From Colletes latitarsis (Eukaryota > Arthropoda > Insecta > Hymenoptera > Colletidae), in contig NW_027488367.1 of the NCBI RefSeq assembly GCF_051014445.1, forward strand, positions 24,847,501 to 24,911,500: DNA of 64,000 nt, in the 5' to 3' direction. Below, in pieces: positions 50,501-62,400 of the stretch. Numbering within the stretch: the first letter of the stretch is position 1; each line of letters starts with the position of its first letter. The position numbers and the translations under genes are program-made. A model generated the notes under the pieces. The model saw nothing but the letters and a program-made list of their open reading frames with translations. It ran no database searches and was not told the DNA's origin.

Positions 50501-53500
50501 GGATCCTGGGTTTTTTCTGGTTTGGATCACGTAGTAATGTGGGACCACACTGTAACAGTTAATTAAACCTGGTTTCGATCAATATTTTAGAGAATAATTC
50601 ATGCTAGGTCTGGGATAGGTCTGGGATTTGCCCTCATCAGGCTCATTGTTTCGCGTTTTTCACATACTTGTTGAACAGATCCTGGGTTTTTTCTGGTTTG
50701 TATCACGTAGTAGTGTGGTACCACATTGAAACTGTCCATTAAACCTGGTTTGCATCAATATTTTAGAGGATAACGCATGTTAGGTCTAGGTTAGCCCTGG
50801 GATTTTCACTCATCAGACTCATACTTTCGCATTCTTCACATACTTGTTGAACTGATCCTGGGTTTTTTCTGGTTTGGATCACGTAGTAATGTGGTACCAC
50901 ACTGAAACAGTCGATTAAACCTGGTTTCGATCAATATTTTAGAGGATAACGCAAGTTAGGTCTGGGATAGGTCTGGGATTTGACCTCATCAGACTCATAC
51001 TTTCGCACACTACACATACTCGTTGAACAGATCCTGGGTTATTTTCTGGTTTGGATCACATAGTAATGTGGTACCACACTGTAACAGTCGATTAAACCAG
51101 GTTTCGATCAATATTTTAGAGTATAACTCATGTTAGGTCTAGGTTAGGCCTGGTATTTTCACTCATCAGACTCATACTTTCGCATTCTTCTCATACTTGT
51201 TGAACGGATCCTGGGTTTTTTCTGGTTTGGATCACGTAGTAATGTGGGACCACACAGAAACAATCAATTAAACCTGGTCTTGATAAATATTTTAGAGGAT
51301 AACGCATGTTAGGTCTGGGTTAGGTCTAGGATTTGCCCTCGTCAGGCTCATACTTTCGCATATTTCTCATACTTCATGGCTAGATCCAGGGCTATTTCTG
51401 GATTGTATCACGTAGTAATGAAGTACAACACTGAAACAGTCAATTAAACCTGGTTTCCATCAATATTTTAGAGGATAACGCAAGTTAGGTCTGGGATAGG
51501 TCTGGGATTTGCCCTCATCAGGCTCATACTTTCGCGTTTTTCACATACTTGTTGAACAGATCCTGGGTTTTTTCTGGATTGCGTCACGTAGTAGTGTGGA
51601 ACCACACTGAAACAGTCGATTAAACCAGGTTTCGATCAATATTTTTGAGGATAACGCATGTTAGGTCTAGGTTAGGCCTGGGATTTTCACTCATCAGGCT
51701 CATACTTTCGCGTTTTTCACATACTTGTTGAACAGATCCTGGGTTTTTTCTGGTTTGTATCACGTTGTAGTGTGGTACCACACTGAAACTGTCCATTAAA
51801 CCTGGTTTCGATCAATATTTTAGAGGATAACGCAAGTTAGGTCTGGGATAGGTCTGGGATTTGACCTCGTCAGACTCATACTTTCGCACACTACACATAC
51901 TCGTTGCACAGATCCTGGGTTATTTTCTGGTTTGGATCACATAGTAATGTGGTACCACACTGTAACAGTCGATTAAACCAGGTTTCGATCAATATTTTAG
52001 AGTATAACTCATGTTAGGTCTAGGTTAGGCCTGGGATTTTCATTTATCAGACTCATACTTTCGCATTCTTCACATACTTGTTGAACGGATTCTGGGTTTT
52101 TTCTGGTTTGGATCACGTAGTAATGTGGGACCACACTGAAACAGTCAATTAAACCTGGTTTGGATAAATATTTTAGAGGATAATGCATCTTAGGTCTGGG
52201 TTAGGTCTAAGATTTGCCCTCATCAGGCTCACAGTTTCGCGTTTTTCACATACTTGTTGAACAGATCCTGGGTTCTTTCTGGTTTGGATCACGAAGTAGT
52301 GTGGTACCACACTGAAACAGTCCATTAAACCTGGTTTCGCTCAATATTTTAAAGGATAACGCATGTTAGGTCTAGGTTAGGTCTGGGATTTGCTCTCATC
52401 AGGCTCATTCTTTCGCATATTTCTCATACTTGATGGCTAGATCCTAGGCTTTTTCTGGATTGCATCACGTAGTAATGTAGTACCACACTGAAACAGTCAA
52501 TGAAACCTGGTTTCGGTCAATATTTTAGAGGATAACACATGTTAGGTCTAGGTTAGCCCTGGGATTTTCACTCATCAGACTCATACTTTCGCATTCTTCA
52601 CATACTTGTTGAACTGATCCTGGGTTTTTTCTGGTTTGGATCACCTAGTAATGTGGTACCACACTGAAACGGTCGATTAAACCTGGTTTCGATCAATATT
52701 TTAGAGGATAACGCATGTTAGGTCTAGGTTAGCCCTGGGATTTTCACTCATCAGATTCATACTTTCGCATTCTTCACATACTTGTTGAACTGATCCTGGG
52801 TTTTTTCTGGTTTGGATCACGTAGTAATGTGGTACCACACTGAAACAGTCAATTAAGCCTGGTTTCGATCAATATTTTGGAGAATAATTCATGTTAGGTC
52901 TAGGTTAGGTCTGGGATTTGCTGTCATCAGGCTCATTCTTTCGCATATTTCTCATACTTGAGGGCTAGATCCTGGGCTTTTTCTGGATTGCATCACGTAG
53001 TAATGAAGTACAACACTGAAACAGTCAATTAAACCTGGTTTCCATCAATATTTTAGAGGACATCGCATGTTAGGTGTGGGATAGGTGTGGGATTTTCACT
53101 CATCAGACTCATACTTTCGCATTCTTCACATATTTGTTCAACGGATCCTGGGTTTTTTCTGGATTGCGTCACGTAGTAGTGTGGTACCACACTGAAACAG
53201 TCGATTAAACCTGGTTTCGATCAATATTTTTGAGGATAACGCATGTTAGGTCTAGGTTAGGCCGGGGTTTTCACTCAACAGACTCATACTTTCGCATTCT
53301 TCACATACTTGTTGAACGGATCCTGGATTCTTACTGGTTTGGATCACGTAGTAATGTGGTACCACACTGAAACATTCAATTAAACCTGGTCTTGATAAAT
53401 ATTTTAGAGGATAACGCATGTTAGGTCTGGGTTAGGTCTAGGATTTGCCCTCATCAGGCTCATACTTTCGCATATTTCTCATACTTCATGGTTAGATCCT

Positions 53501-53900
53501 GGGCTGTTTCTGGATTGTATCACGTAGTAATGTGGTACCACGCTGAAACAGTCAATTAAACCTGGTTTCCATCAATATTTTAGAGGACATCACATGTTAG
53601 GTCTAGGTTAGGCCTGGGATTTGCCCTCATCAGGGTCATACTTTCGCAGTTTTAACATACATGTTGACCTGATCGAGGGTTTTTTCTGCTTTGGATCACG
53701 TAGTAAAGTGGTACCACACTGAAACTGTCCATTAAACCTGGTTTGGATCAATATTTTAGAGGATAACGCATGTTAGGTCTAGGTTAGCCCTGGGATTTTC
53801 ACTCATCAGACTCATACTTTCGCATTCTTCACATACTTGTTGAACGGATCCTGGGTTTTTTCTGGTTTGGTTCACGTAGTAATGTGGTACCACACTGAAA
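41560..53900 (+). repeat. higher-order repeat C: 26 monomers, 4579 bp, with an 18-monomer variant
   Basis: Three copies lie at about 41560-46139, 46139-49311 and 49311-53900. Copies 1 and 3 are 26 monomers long; copy 2 is 3172 bp (18 monomers). Copy 2 lost material in two places: two monomers at about 48825 (absent part equals 44246-44598) and six monomers at about 49250 (absent part equals 45023-46078). After 53900 the match to the cycle fades. Confidence 0.88.
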
Positions 53901-55115
53901 CATTCAATTAAACCTGATCTTGATAAATATTTTAGAGGATAACGCATGTTAGGTTTGGGTTAAGTCTAGGATTTGCCCTCATCAGGCTCATACTTTCGCA
54001 TATTTCTCATACTTCATGGTTAGATCCTGGGCTGTTTCTGGATTGTATCACGTAGTAATGTGGTACCACGCTGAAACAGTCAATTAAACCTGGTTTCGAT
54101 CAATATTCTTGAGGATAACGCATGTTAGGTCTAGGTTAGGCCGGGGTCTTTCACTCATCACACTTATACTTTCGCATTCTTCACATACTTGTTGAACAGA
54201 TACAGGGTTTTTTCTGGTTTGGTTCACGTAGTAATGTGGTACCACACTGAAACATTCAATTAAACCTGGTCTTGATAAATATTTTAGAGGATAAAGCATG
54301 TTAGGTGTGGGATAGGTCTGGGATTTTCACTCATCAGACTCATACTTTCGCATTCTTCACATATTTGTTGAACGGATCCTGGGCTTTTTCTGGTTTGGAT
54401 CACGTAGTAATGTGGTACCACACTGAAACAGTCAATTAAACCTGGTTTCGATCAATATTTTAGAGAATAATTCATGTTAGGTCTAGGTTAGGTCTGGGAT
54501 TTGCTCTCATCAGGCTCATACTTTCGCACACTTCACATACTCGTTTGACAGATCCTGGGTTATTTTCTGGTTTGGATCGCATAGTAATGTGGTACCACAC
54601 TGAAACAGTCGATTAAACCAGGTTTCGATCAATATTTTTGAGGATAACGCATGTTAGGTCTAGGTTAGGCCTGGGATTTTCACTCAACAGACTCATACTC
54701 TCGCATTCTTCACATACTTGTTGAACGGATCCTGGGTTTTTTCTGGTTTGGATCACGTAGTAATGTGGCACCACACTGAAACAGTCAATTAAACCTGGTT
54801 TCGATCAATATATTAGAGAATAATTCATGTTAGGTCTTGGTTAGGTCTGGGATTTGCTCTCATCAGGCTCATTCTTTCGCATATTTCTCATACTTGATGG
54901 CTAGATCCTGGGCTTTTTCTGGACTGCATCACGTAGTAATGAAGTACAACACTGAAACAGTCAATTAAACCTGGTTTCCATCAATATCTTAGAGCACAAC
55001 GCAAGTTAGGTCTGGGATAGGTCTGCGATTTGCCCACATCAGGCTCATACTTTCGCGTTTTTCACATACTCGTTGAACAGATCCTGGGTTTTTTCTGGAT
55101 TGCGTCACGTAGTAG
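53900..55115 (+). repeat. mixed satellite spacer
   Basis: About seven monomers without a long period. A stretch near 54440-54730 recurs at about 58665-58930, just before the retroposon. Confidence 0.7.
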
Positions 55116-56415
55116 TGTGGTACCACACTGAAACAATCAATTAAACCTGGTCTTGATAAATATTTTAGAGGATAACGCATTTTAGGTCTGGGTTAGGTCT
55201 AGGATTTGCCCTCATCAGGCTCATACTTTCGCATATTTCTCATACTTCATGGCTAGATCCTGGGCTTTTTCTGGATTGCATCACGTAGTAATGAAGTTCA
55301 ACACTGAAACAGTCAATTAAACCTGGTTTCCATCAATATCTTAGAGGGCAACGCAAGTTAGGTCTGGGATAGGTCTTGGACTTGCCCTCATCAGGCTCAT
55401 ACTTTCGCGTTTTTCACATACTTGTTGAACAGATCCTGGGTCTTTTCAGGTTTGGATCACGTAGTAGTGTGGTACCACACTGAAACAGTCGATGAAACCT
55501 GGTTTCGATCAATATTTTAGAGGATGACGCAAGTTAAGTCTGGGATTGGTCTGGGATTTGACCTCATCAGACTCATACTTTCGCACACTTCACATACTCG
55601 TTGACCAGATCCTGGGTTATTTTCTGGTTTGGACCACATAGTAATGTGGTACCACACTGAAACAGTCGATTAAACCAGGTTTCGATCAATATTTTAGAGG
55701 ATAACGCATGTTAGGACTGGGTTAGGTCTAGGATTTGCCCTCATCAGGCTCATTCTTTCGCATATTTCTCAAACTTGTTGGCTAGATCCTGGGCTTTTTC
55801 TGGATTGCATCACGTAGTAATGTGGTACCACACTGAAACAATCAATTAAACCTGGTCTTGATAAATATTTTAGAGGATAACGCATTTTAGGTCTGGGTTA
55901 GGTCTAGGATTTGCCCTCATCAGGCTCATACTTTCGCATATTTCTCATACTTCATGGCTAGATCCTGGGCTTTTTCTGGATTGCATCACGTAGTAATGAA
56001 GTTCAACACTGAAACAGTCAATTAAACCTGGTTTCCATCAATATCTTAGAGGGCAACGCAAGTTAGGTCTGGGATAGGTCTTGGACTTGCCCTCATCAGG
56101 CTCATACTTTCGCGTTTTTCACATACTTGTTGAACAGATCCTGGGTCTTTTCAGGTTTGGATCACGTAGTAGTGTGGTACCACACTGAAACAGTCGATGA
56201 AACCTGGTTTCGATCAATATTTTAGAGGATGACGCAAGTTAAGTCTGGGATTGGTCTGGGATTTGACCTCATCAGACTCATACTTTCGCACACTTCACAT
56301 ACTCGTTGACCAGATCCTGGGTTATTTTCTGGTTTGGACCACATAGTAATGTGGTACCACACTGAAACAGTCGATTAAACCAGGTTTCGATCAATATTTT
56401 AGAGGATAACGCAAG
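55115..56415 (+). repeat. four-monomer tandem duplication, 705 bp
   Basis: About 55115-55710 matches 55820-56415 at a shift of 705 bp, including the unusual GAAGTTCAACACTG and GGGCAACGCAAG variants. The match ends about 110 bp short of a full unit. Confidence 0.8.
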
Positions 56416-58391
56416 TTAAGTCTGGGATTGGTCTGGGATTTGACCTCATCAGACTCATACTTTCGCACACTTCACATACTCGTTGAACAGATCCTGGGTT
56501 ATTTTCTGGTTTGGACCACATAGTAGTGTGGTACCACACTGAAACAGTCGATTAAACCAGGTTTCGATCAATATTTTTGAGGATAACGCATGTTAGGTCT
56601 AGGTTAGGCCTGGGATTTTCACTCATCAGGCTCATACTTTCGCATTCTTCACATACTTGTTGAACGGATCCTGGGTTTTTTCTGGTTTGGATCACGTAGT
56701 AATGTGGGACCACACTGTAACAGTCAATTAAACCTGGTTTCGATCAATATTTTAGAGAATAATACATGTTAGGTCTAGGTCAGGCCTGGGATTTTCACTC
56801 ATCAGGCTCATACTTTCGCATTCTTTACATACTTGTTGAACGGATTCTGGGTTTTTTCTGGTTTGGATCACGTAGTATTGTGGGACCACACTGAAACAGT
56901 CAATTAAACCTGGTTTGGATAAATATTTTAGAGGATAACGCATCTTAGGTCTGGGTTAGGTCTAAGATTTGCCCTCATCAGGCTCACAGTTTCGCGTTTT
57001 TCACATACTTGTTGAACAGATCCTGGGTTCTTTCTGGTTTGGATCACGAAGTAGTGTGGTACCACACTGAAACAGTCCATTAAAACTGGTTTTGCTTAAT
57101 ATTTCAGAGGATAACGCATGTTAGGTCTAGGTTAGGTCTGGGATTTGCTCTCATCAGGCTCATTCTTTCGCATATTTCTCATACTTGATGGCTAGATCCT
57201 GGGCTTTTTCTGGATTGCATCACGTAGTAATGTAGTACCACACTGAAACAGTCAATGAAACCTGGTTTCGATCAATATTTTAGAGGATAACGCAAGTTAG
57301 GTCTAGGTTAGCCCTGGGATTTTCACTCATCAGACTCATACTTTCGCACACTTCACATACTCGTTGAACAGATCCTGGGTTATTTTCTGGTTTGGACCAC
57401 ATAGTAATGTGGTACCACACTGAAACAGTCGATTAAACCAGGTTTCGATCAATATTTTAGAGGATAACGCAAGTTAAGTCTGGGATTGGTCTGGGATTTG
57501 ACCTCATCAGACTCATACTTTCGCACACTTCACATACTCGTTGAACAGATCCTGGGTTATTTTCTGGTTTGGACCACATAGTAGTGTGGTACCACACTGA
57601 AACAGTCGATTAAACCAGGTTTCGATCAATATTTTTGAGGATAACGCATGTTAGGTCTAGGTTAGGCCTGGGATTTTCACTCATCAGGCTCATACTTTCG
57701 CATTCTTCACATACTTGTTGAACGGATCCTGGGTTTTTTCTGGTTTGGATCACGTAGTAATGTGGGACCACACTGTAACAGTCAATTAAACCTGGTTTCG
57801 ATCAATATTTTAGAGAATAATACATGTTAGGTCTAGGTCAGGCCTGGGATTTTCACTCATCAGGCTCATACTTTCGCATTCTTTACATACTTGTTGAACG
57901 GATTCTGGGTTTTTTCTGGTTTGGATCACGTAGTATTGTGGGACCACACTGAAACAGTCAATTAAACCTGGTTTGGATAAATATTTTAGAGGATAACGCA
58001 TCTTAGGTCTGGGTTAGGTCTAAGATTTGCCCTCATCAGGCTCACAGTTTCGCGTTTTTCACATACTTGTTGAACAGATCCTGGGTTCTTTCTGGTTTGG
58101 ATCACGAAGTAGTGTGGTACCACACTGAAACAGTCCATTAAAACTGGTTTTGCTCAATATTTCAGAGGATAACGCATGTTAGGTCTAGGTTAGGTCTGGG
58201 ATTTGCTCTCATCAGGCTCATTCTTTCGCATATTTCTCATACTTGATGGCTAGATCCTGGGCTTTTTCTGGATTGCATCACGTAGTAATGTAGTACCACA
58301 CTGAAACAGTCAATGAAACCTGGTTTCGATCAATATTTTAGAGGATAACGCAAGTTAGGTCTAGGTTAGCCCTGGGATTTTCACTCATCAG
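56275..58391 (+). repeat. six-monomer tandem duplication, 1058 bp
   Basis: About 56275-57333 and 57333-58391 are almost identical at a shift of 1058 bp, down to rare variants such as AATACATGTTAGG and TATTTCAGAGG. The clearest difference I see is GCTTAATATT against GCTCAATATT. This suggests a very recent event. Confidence 0.85.
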
Positions 58392-58915
58392 ACTCATACT
58401 TTCGCATTCTTCACATACTTGTTGAACTGATCCTGGGTTTTTTCTGGTTTGGATCACGTAGTAATGTGGTACCACACTGAAACGGTCGATTAAACCTGGT
58501 TTCGATCAATATTTTAGAGGATAACGCATGTTAGGTATAGGTTAGCCCTGGGATTTTCACTCATCAGATTCATACTTTCGCATTCTTCACATACTTGTTG
58601 AACTGATCCTGGGTTTTTTCTGGTTTGGATCACGTAGTAATGTGGTACCACACAGAAACAGTCAATTAAACATGGTTTCGATCAATATTTTAGAGAATAA
58701 TTCATGTTAGGTCTAGGTTAGGTCTGGGATTTGCTCTCATCAGGCTCATACTTTCGCACACTTCACATACTCGTTTGACAGATCCTGGGTTATTTTCTGG
58801 TTTGGATCGCATAGTAATGTGGTACCACACTGAAACAGTCGATTAAACCAGGTTTCGATCAATATTTTTGAGGAAAACGCATGTTAGGTCTAGGTTAGGC
58901 CTGGGATTTTCACTC

Positions 58916-58925
58916 ATCAGACTCA

Positions 58926-58930
<5 letters not shown>
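58916..58930 (+). other. target-site duplication, left copy
   Basis: ATCAGACTCATACTT is ordinary satellite sequence and identical to 59472-59486 across the retroposon. Its last two T merge with the poly-T tract, so the exact edge is uncertain by 1-2 bases. Confidence 0.9.
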
Positions 58931-58962
<32 letters not shown>

Positions 58963-59471
58963 TCGTGGGGAAAATCTTCGAAAGACTCCCTCCCACCTCC
59001 TTGGGGAGAGGTGGGAGGGGTGTGTGGGATTCCCCGCGCCCGTACAACAACAGGCGCGGGACCTACCCACTAAAAACCCCACGGTGACCCTTCGGCACGC
59101 TTTGGGAGGATACCGGGAACCGCTCGAAGCATTCTTCCGGTATCCTCCCCGTGCCCGCGCTTTCGCGCCCATTCCCCGGGGGGACAATCGGTCCCCCCGG
59201 TAGACACACTGCCTCATAGCGGCGGGACGGGGCCACTCCATCCTGCCCCTATCCGTCCCGGGGCCGCGCTTAGTGGCGGCTGCGAGCCCCAACTCGCAAC
59301 CGCCCGCGACCCCGTTTCCACCCCTCGGCGGCCGGGCGTTCATGGCCGCACCAGACCGCCGAGGGTGCCTCCCCTTACGTCGGACCGGAAGGGGGAGGCA
59401 CTCCTACCCCCAACCGGTCCGACCCGGCGCCGCCTGGCGGGAGGAGGGTCCCCTCAGGACCCCCCTCCCAG
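58931..59471 (-). mobile_element. short poly-A retroposon (SINE-like or 5'-truncated LINE)
   Basis: A run of 31 T (58931-58961) on the plus strand is the poly-A tail of an element on the minus strand. The body (about 510 bp) is very GC-rich, unlike the AT-rich satellite. ATCAGACTCATACTT at 58916-58930 is repeated at 59472-59486, a 15-bp target-site duplication typical of LINE-machinery insertion, and the satellite resumes in phase. I find no reverse transcriptase motifs and no clear Pol III B box. The 3' part resembles, from memory only, 3' ends of insect R1-clade LINEs. Almost the whole body is made of consecutive inverted repeats (see findings). A minus-strand frame of 166 codons runs through the tail into the satellite and is not credible as a gene. 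Confidence 0.9.
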
Positions 59472-59486
59472 ATCAGACTCATACTT
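59472..59486 (+). other. target-site duplication, right copy
   Basis: Identical to 58916-58930. The satellite continues with TCGCATTCTTCACATAC, the normal next bases. Confidence 0.9.
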
Positions 59487-62400
59487 TCGCATTCTTCACA
59501 TACTTGTTGAACGGATCCTGGGTTTCTTCTGGTTTGGATCACGTAGTAATGTGGGACCACACTGAAACAGTCAATTAAACCTGGTTTCGATCAATATTTT
59601 AGAGAATAATTCATGTTAGGTCTAGGTTAGGTCTGGGATTTGCTCCCATCGGGCTCATTCTTTCGCATATTTCTCATACTTGATGGCTAGATCCTGGGCT
59701 TCTTCTGGATTGCATCACGTAGTAATGAAGTGCAACACTGAAACAGACAATTAAACCTGGTTTCCATCAATATCTTAGAGGACAACGCAAGTTAGGTCTG
59801 GGATAGGTCTGGGACTTGCCCTCGTTAGGCTCATACTTTCGCGTTTTTCACATACTTGTTGAACAGATCCTGGGTTTTTTCTGGTTCGGATCACGTAGTA
59901 GTGTGGTACCACACTGAAACAGTCCATTAAGCCTGGTTTGGATCAATATTTTAGAGGATAACGCATGTTAGGTCTAGGTTAGGTCGGGGATTTTCACTAA
60001 TCAGACTCATACTTTCGCATTCATCACATACTTGTTGAACGGATCCTGGGTCTTTCTGGTTTGGATCACGTAGTAATGTGGGACCACACTGAAACAGTCA
60101 ATTAAACCTGGTTTCGATCAATATTTTAGAGAATAATTCATGTTTGGCCTAGGTTGGGTCTGGGATTTGCTCGCATCAGGCTCATTCTTTCGCATATTTC
60201 TCATACTTGATGGCTAGATCCTGGGCTTTTTTTGGATTGCATCAAGTAGTAATGAAGTTCAACACTGAAACTGTCAATTAAACCTGGTTTCCATGAATAT
60301 TTTAGAGGATAACGCAAGTTAGGTCTGGGATAGGTCTGGGATTTGCCCTCATCAGGATCATACTTTCGCAGTTTTAACATACATGTTGACCTGATCGAGG
60401 GTTTTTTCTGCTTTGCATCACGTAGTAAAGTGGTACCACACTGAAGCAGTCCATTAAACCTGGTTTCGATCAATATTTTAGAGAATAATTCATGTTAGGT
60501 CTAGGTTAGGTCTGGGATTTGCTCTCATCAGGCTCTTTCTTTGGCATATTTCTCATACATGTTGAACAGATACTGGGTTTTTTATGGTTTGGAACCCGTA
60601 GTAATATGGGACCACACTGAAACAATAAATTAAACCTGGTCTTGATAAATATTTTAAAGGATAACGCATGTTAGGTCTGGGTTAGGTCTAGGATTTGCCC
60701 TCATCAGGCTCATACTTTCGCATATTTCTCATACTTCATAGCTAGATCCTGGGCTGTTTCAGGATTGTATCACGTAGTAATGTGGTACCACGCTGAAACA
60801 GTCAATTAAACCTGGTTTCGATCAATATTTTAGAGGGGAACGCAAGTTAGGTCTGGGATAGGTCTAGGATTTGCCCTCATCAGGCTCTTACTTTCGCATA
60901 TTTCTCATACTTCATGGCTAGATCCTGGGCTATTTCTGGATTGGATCACGTAGTAAAGTGGTACCACACTGAAACATTCAATGAAACCTTGTCTGGATAA
61001 ATATTTTAGAGGATAACGCATCTTAGGTCTGGGTTAGGTCAAAGATTTGCCCTCATCAGGCTCACAGTTTCGCGTTTTTCACATACTTGTTGAACAGATC
61101 CTGGGTTTTGTCTGGTTCGGATCACGAAGTAGTGTGGTACCACACTGAAACAGCCCATTTAACCTGGTTTGGATCAATATTTTAGAGGATAACGCATGTT
61201 AGGTCTAGGATAGGCCTGGGATTTTCACTAATCAGACTCATACTTTCGCATTCTTCACATACTTGTTGAACGGATCCTGGGTTTTTTCTGGTTTGCATCA
61301 AGTAGTAATGTGGGACCACACTGAAACAATCAATTAAACCTGGTCTTGATAAATATTTTAGAGAATAATTCATGTTAGGTCTAGGTTAGGTCTGGGATTT
61401 GCTCTCATCAGGCTCATTCTTTCGCAAATTTCTCATACTTGATGGCTAGATCCTGGAGTTTTTCTGGATTGCATCACGTAGTAATGTGGTACCACACTGA
61501 AACAGTCAATTAAACCTGGTTTCCATCAATATTTTAGAGGACAACGCATGTTAGGTCTGGGATAGGCCTGGGATTTGCCCTCATCAGGATCATACTTTCG
61601 CAGTTTTAACATACATGTTGACCTGATCGAGGGTTTTTTCTGCTTTGCATCACGTAGTAAAGTGGTACCACACTGAAGCAGTCCATTAAACCTGGTTTGG
61701 ATGAATATTTTAGAGGATAACGCATGTTAGGTTTGGGTTAGGTCTAGGATTTGCCCTCATCAGGCTCATACTTTCGCTTATTTCTCATACTTCATGGCTA
61801 GATCTTGGGCTGTTTCTGGATTGTATCACGTAGTAATGCGGTACCACGCTGAAACAGTCAATTAAACCTGGTTTCGATCAATATTTTAGAGGATAACGCA
61901 AGTTAGGTCTGGGATAGGTCTGGGATTTGCCCTCATCATACTCATACTTTCGCACACTTCACATACTCGTTGAACAGATCCTGGATTATTTTCTAGTTTG
62001 GATCACATAGTAATGTGGTACCACACTGAAACAGTCGATTAAACCAGGTTTTGATCAATATTTTTGAGGATAACGCATGTTAGGTCTAGTTTAGGCCTGG
62101 GATTTGCCCTCATCAGACTCATACTTTCGCATACTTCAAATACTTGTTGAACAGGTCCTGGGTTTTTTTCTGGTTTGGATCACGTAGTAATGTGGTACCA
62201 CACTGAAACAGTCGATTAAACCAGGTTTCGGTCAATATTTTTGAGGACAACGCATGTTAGGTCTAGGTTAGGCCGAGGATTTTCACTCATCAAACTCATA
62301 CTTTCGCATTCTCCACATACTTGTTGAACGGATCCTGGGTTTTTACTGGTTTGGATCACGTAGCAATGTGGTACCACACTGAAACATTCAATTAAACCTG

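Noticed and set aside
58843..59343. Minus-strand 166-codon ORF across the retroposon
   Set aside because: It reads through the poly-A tail as a lysine run and into satellite. It follows the hairpin-rich GC body and shows no domain.
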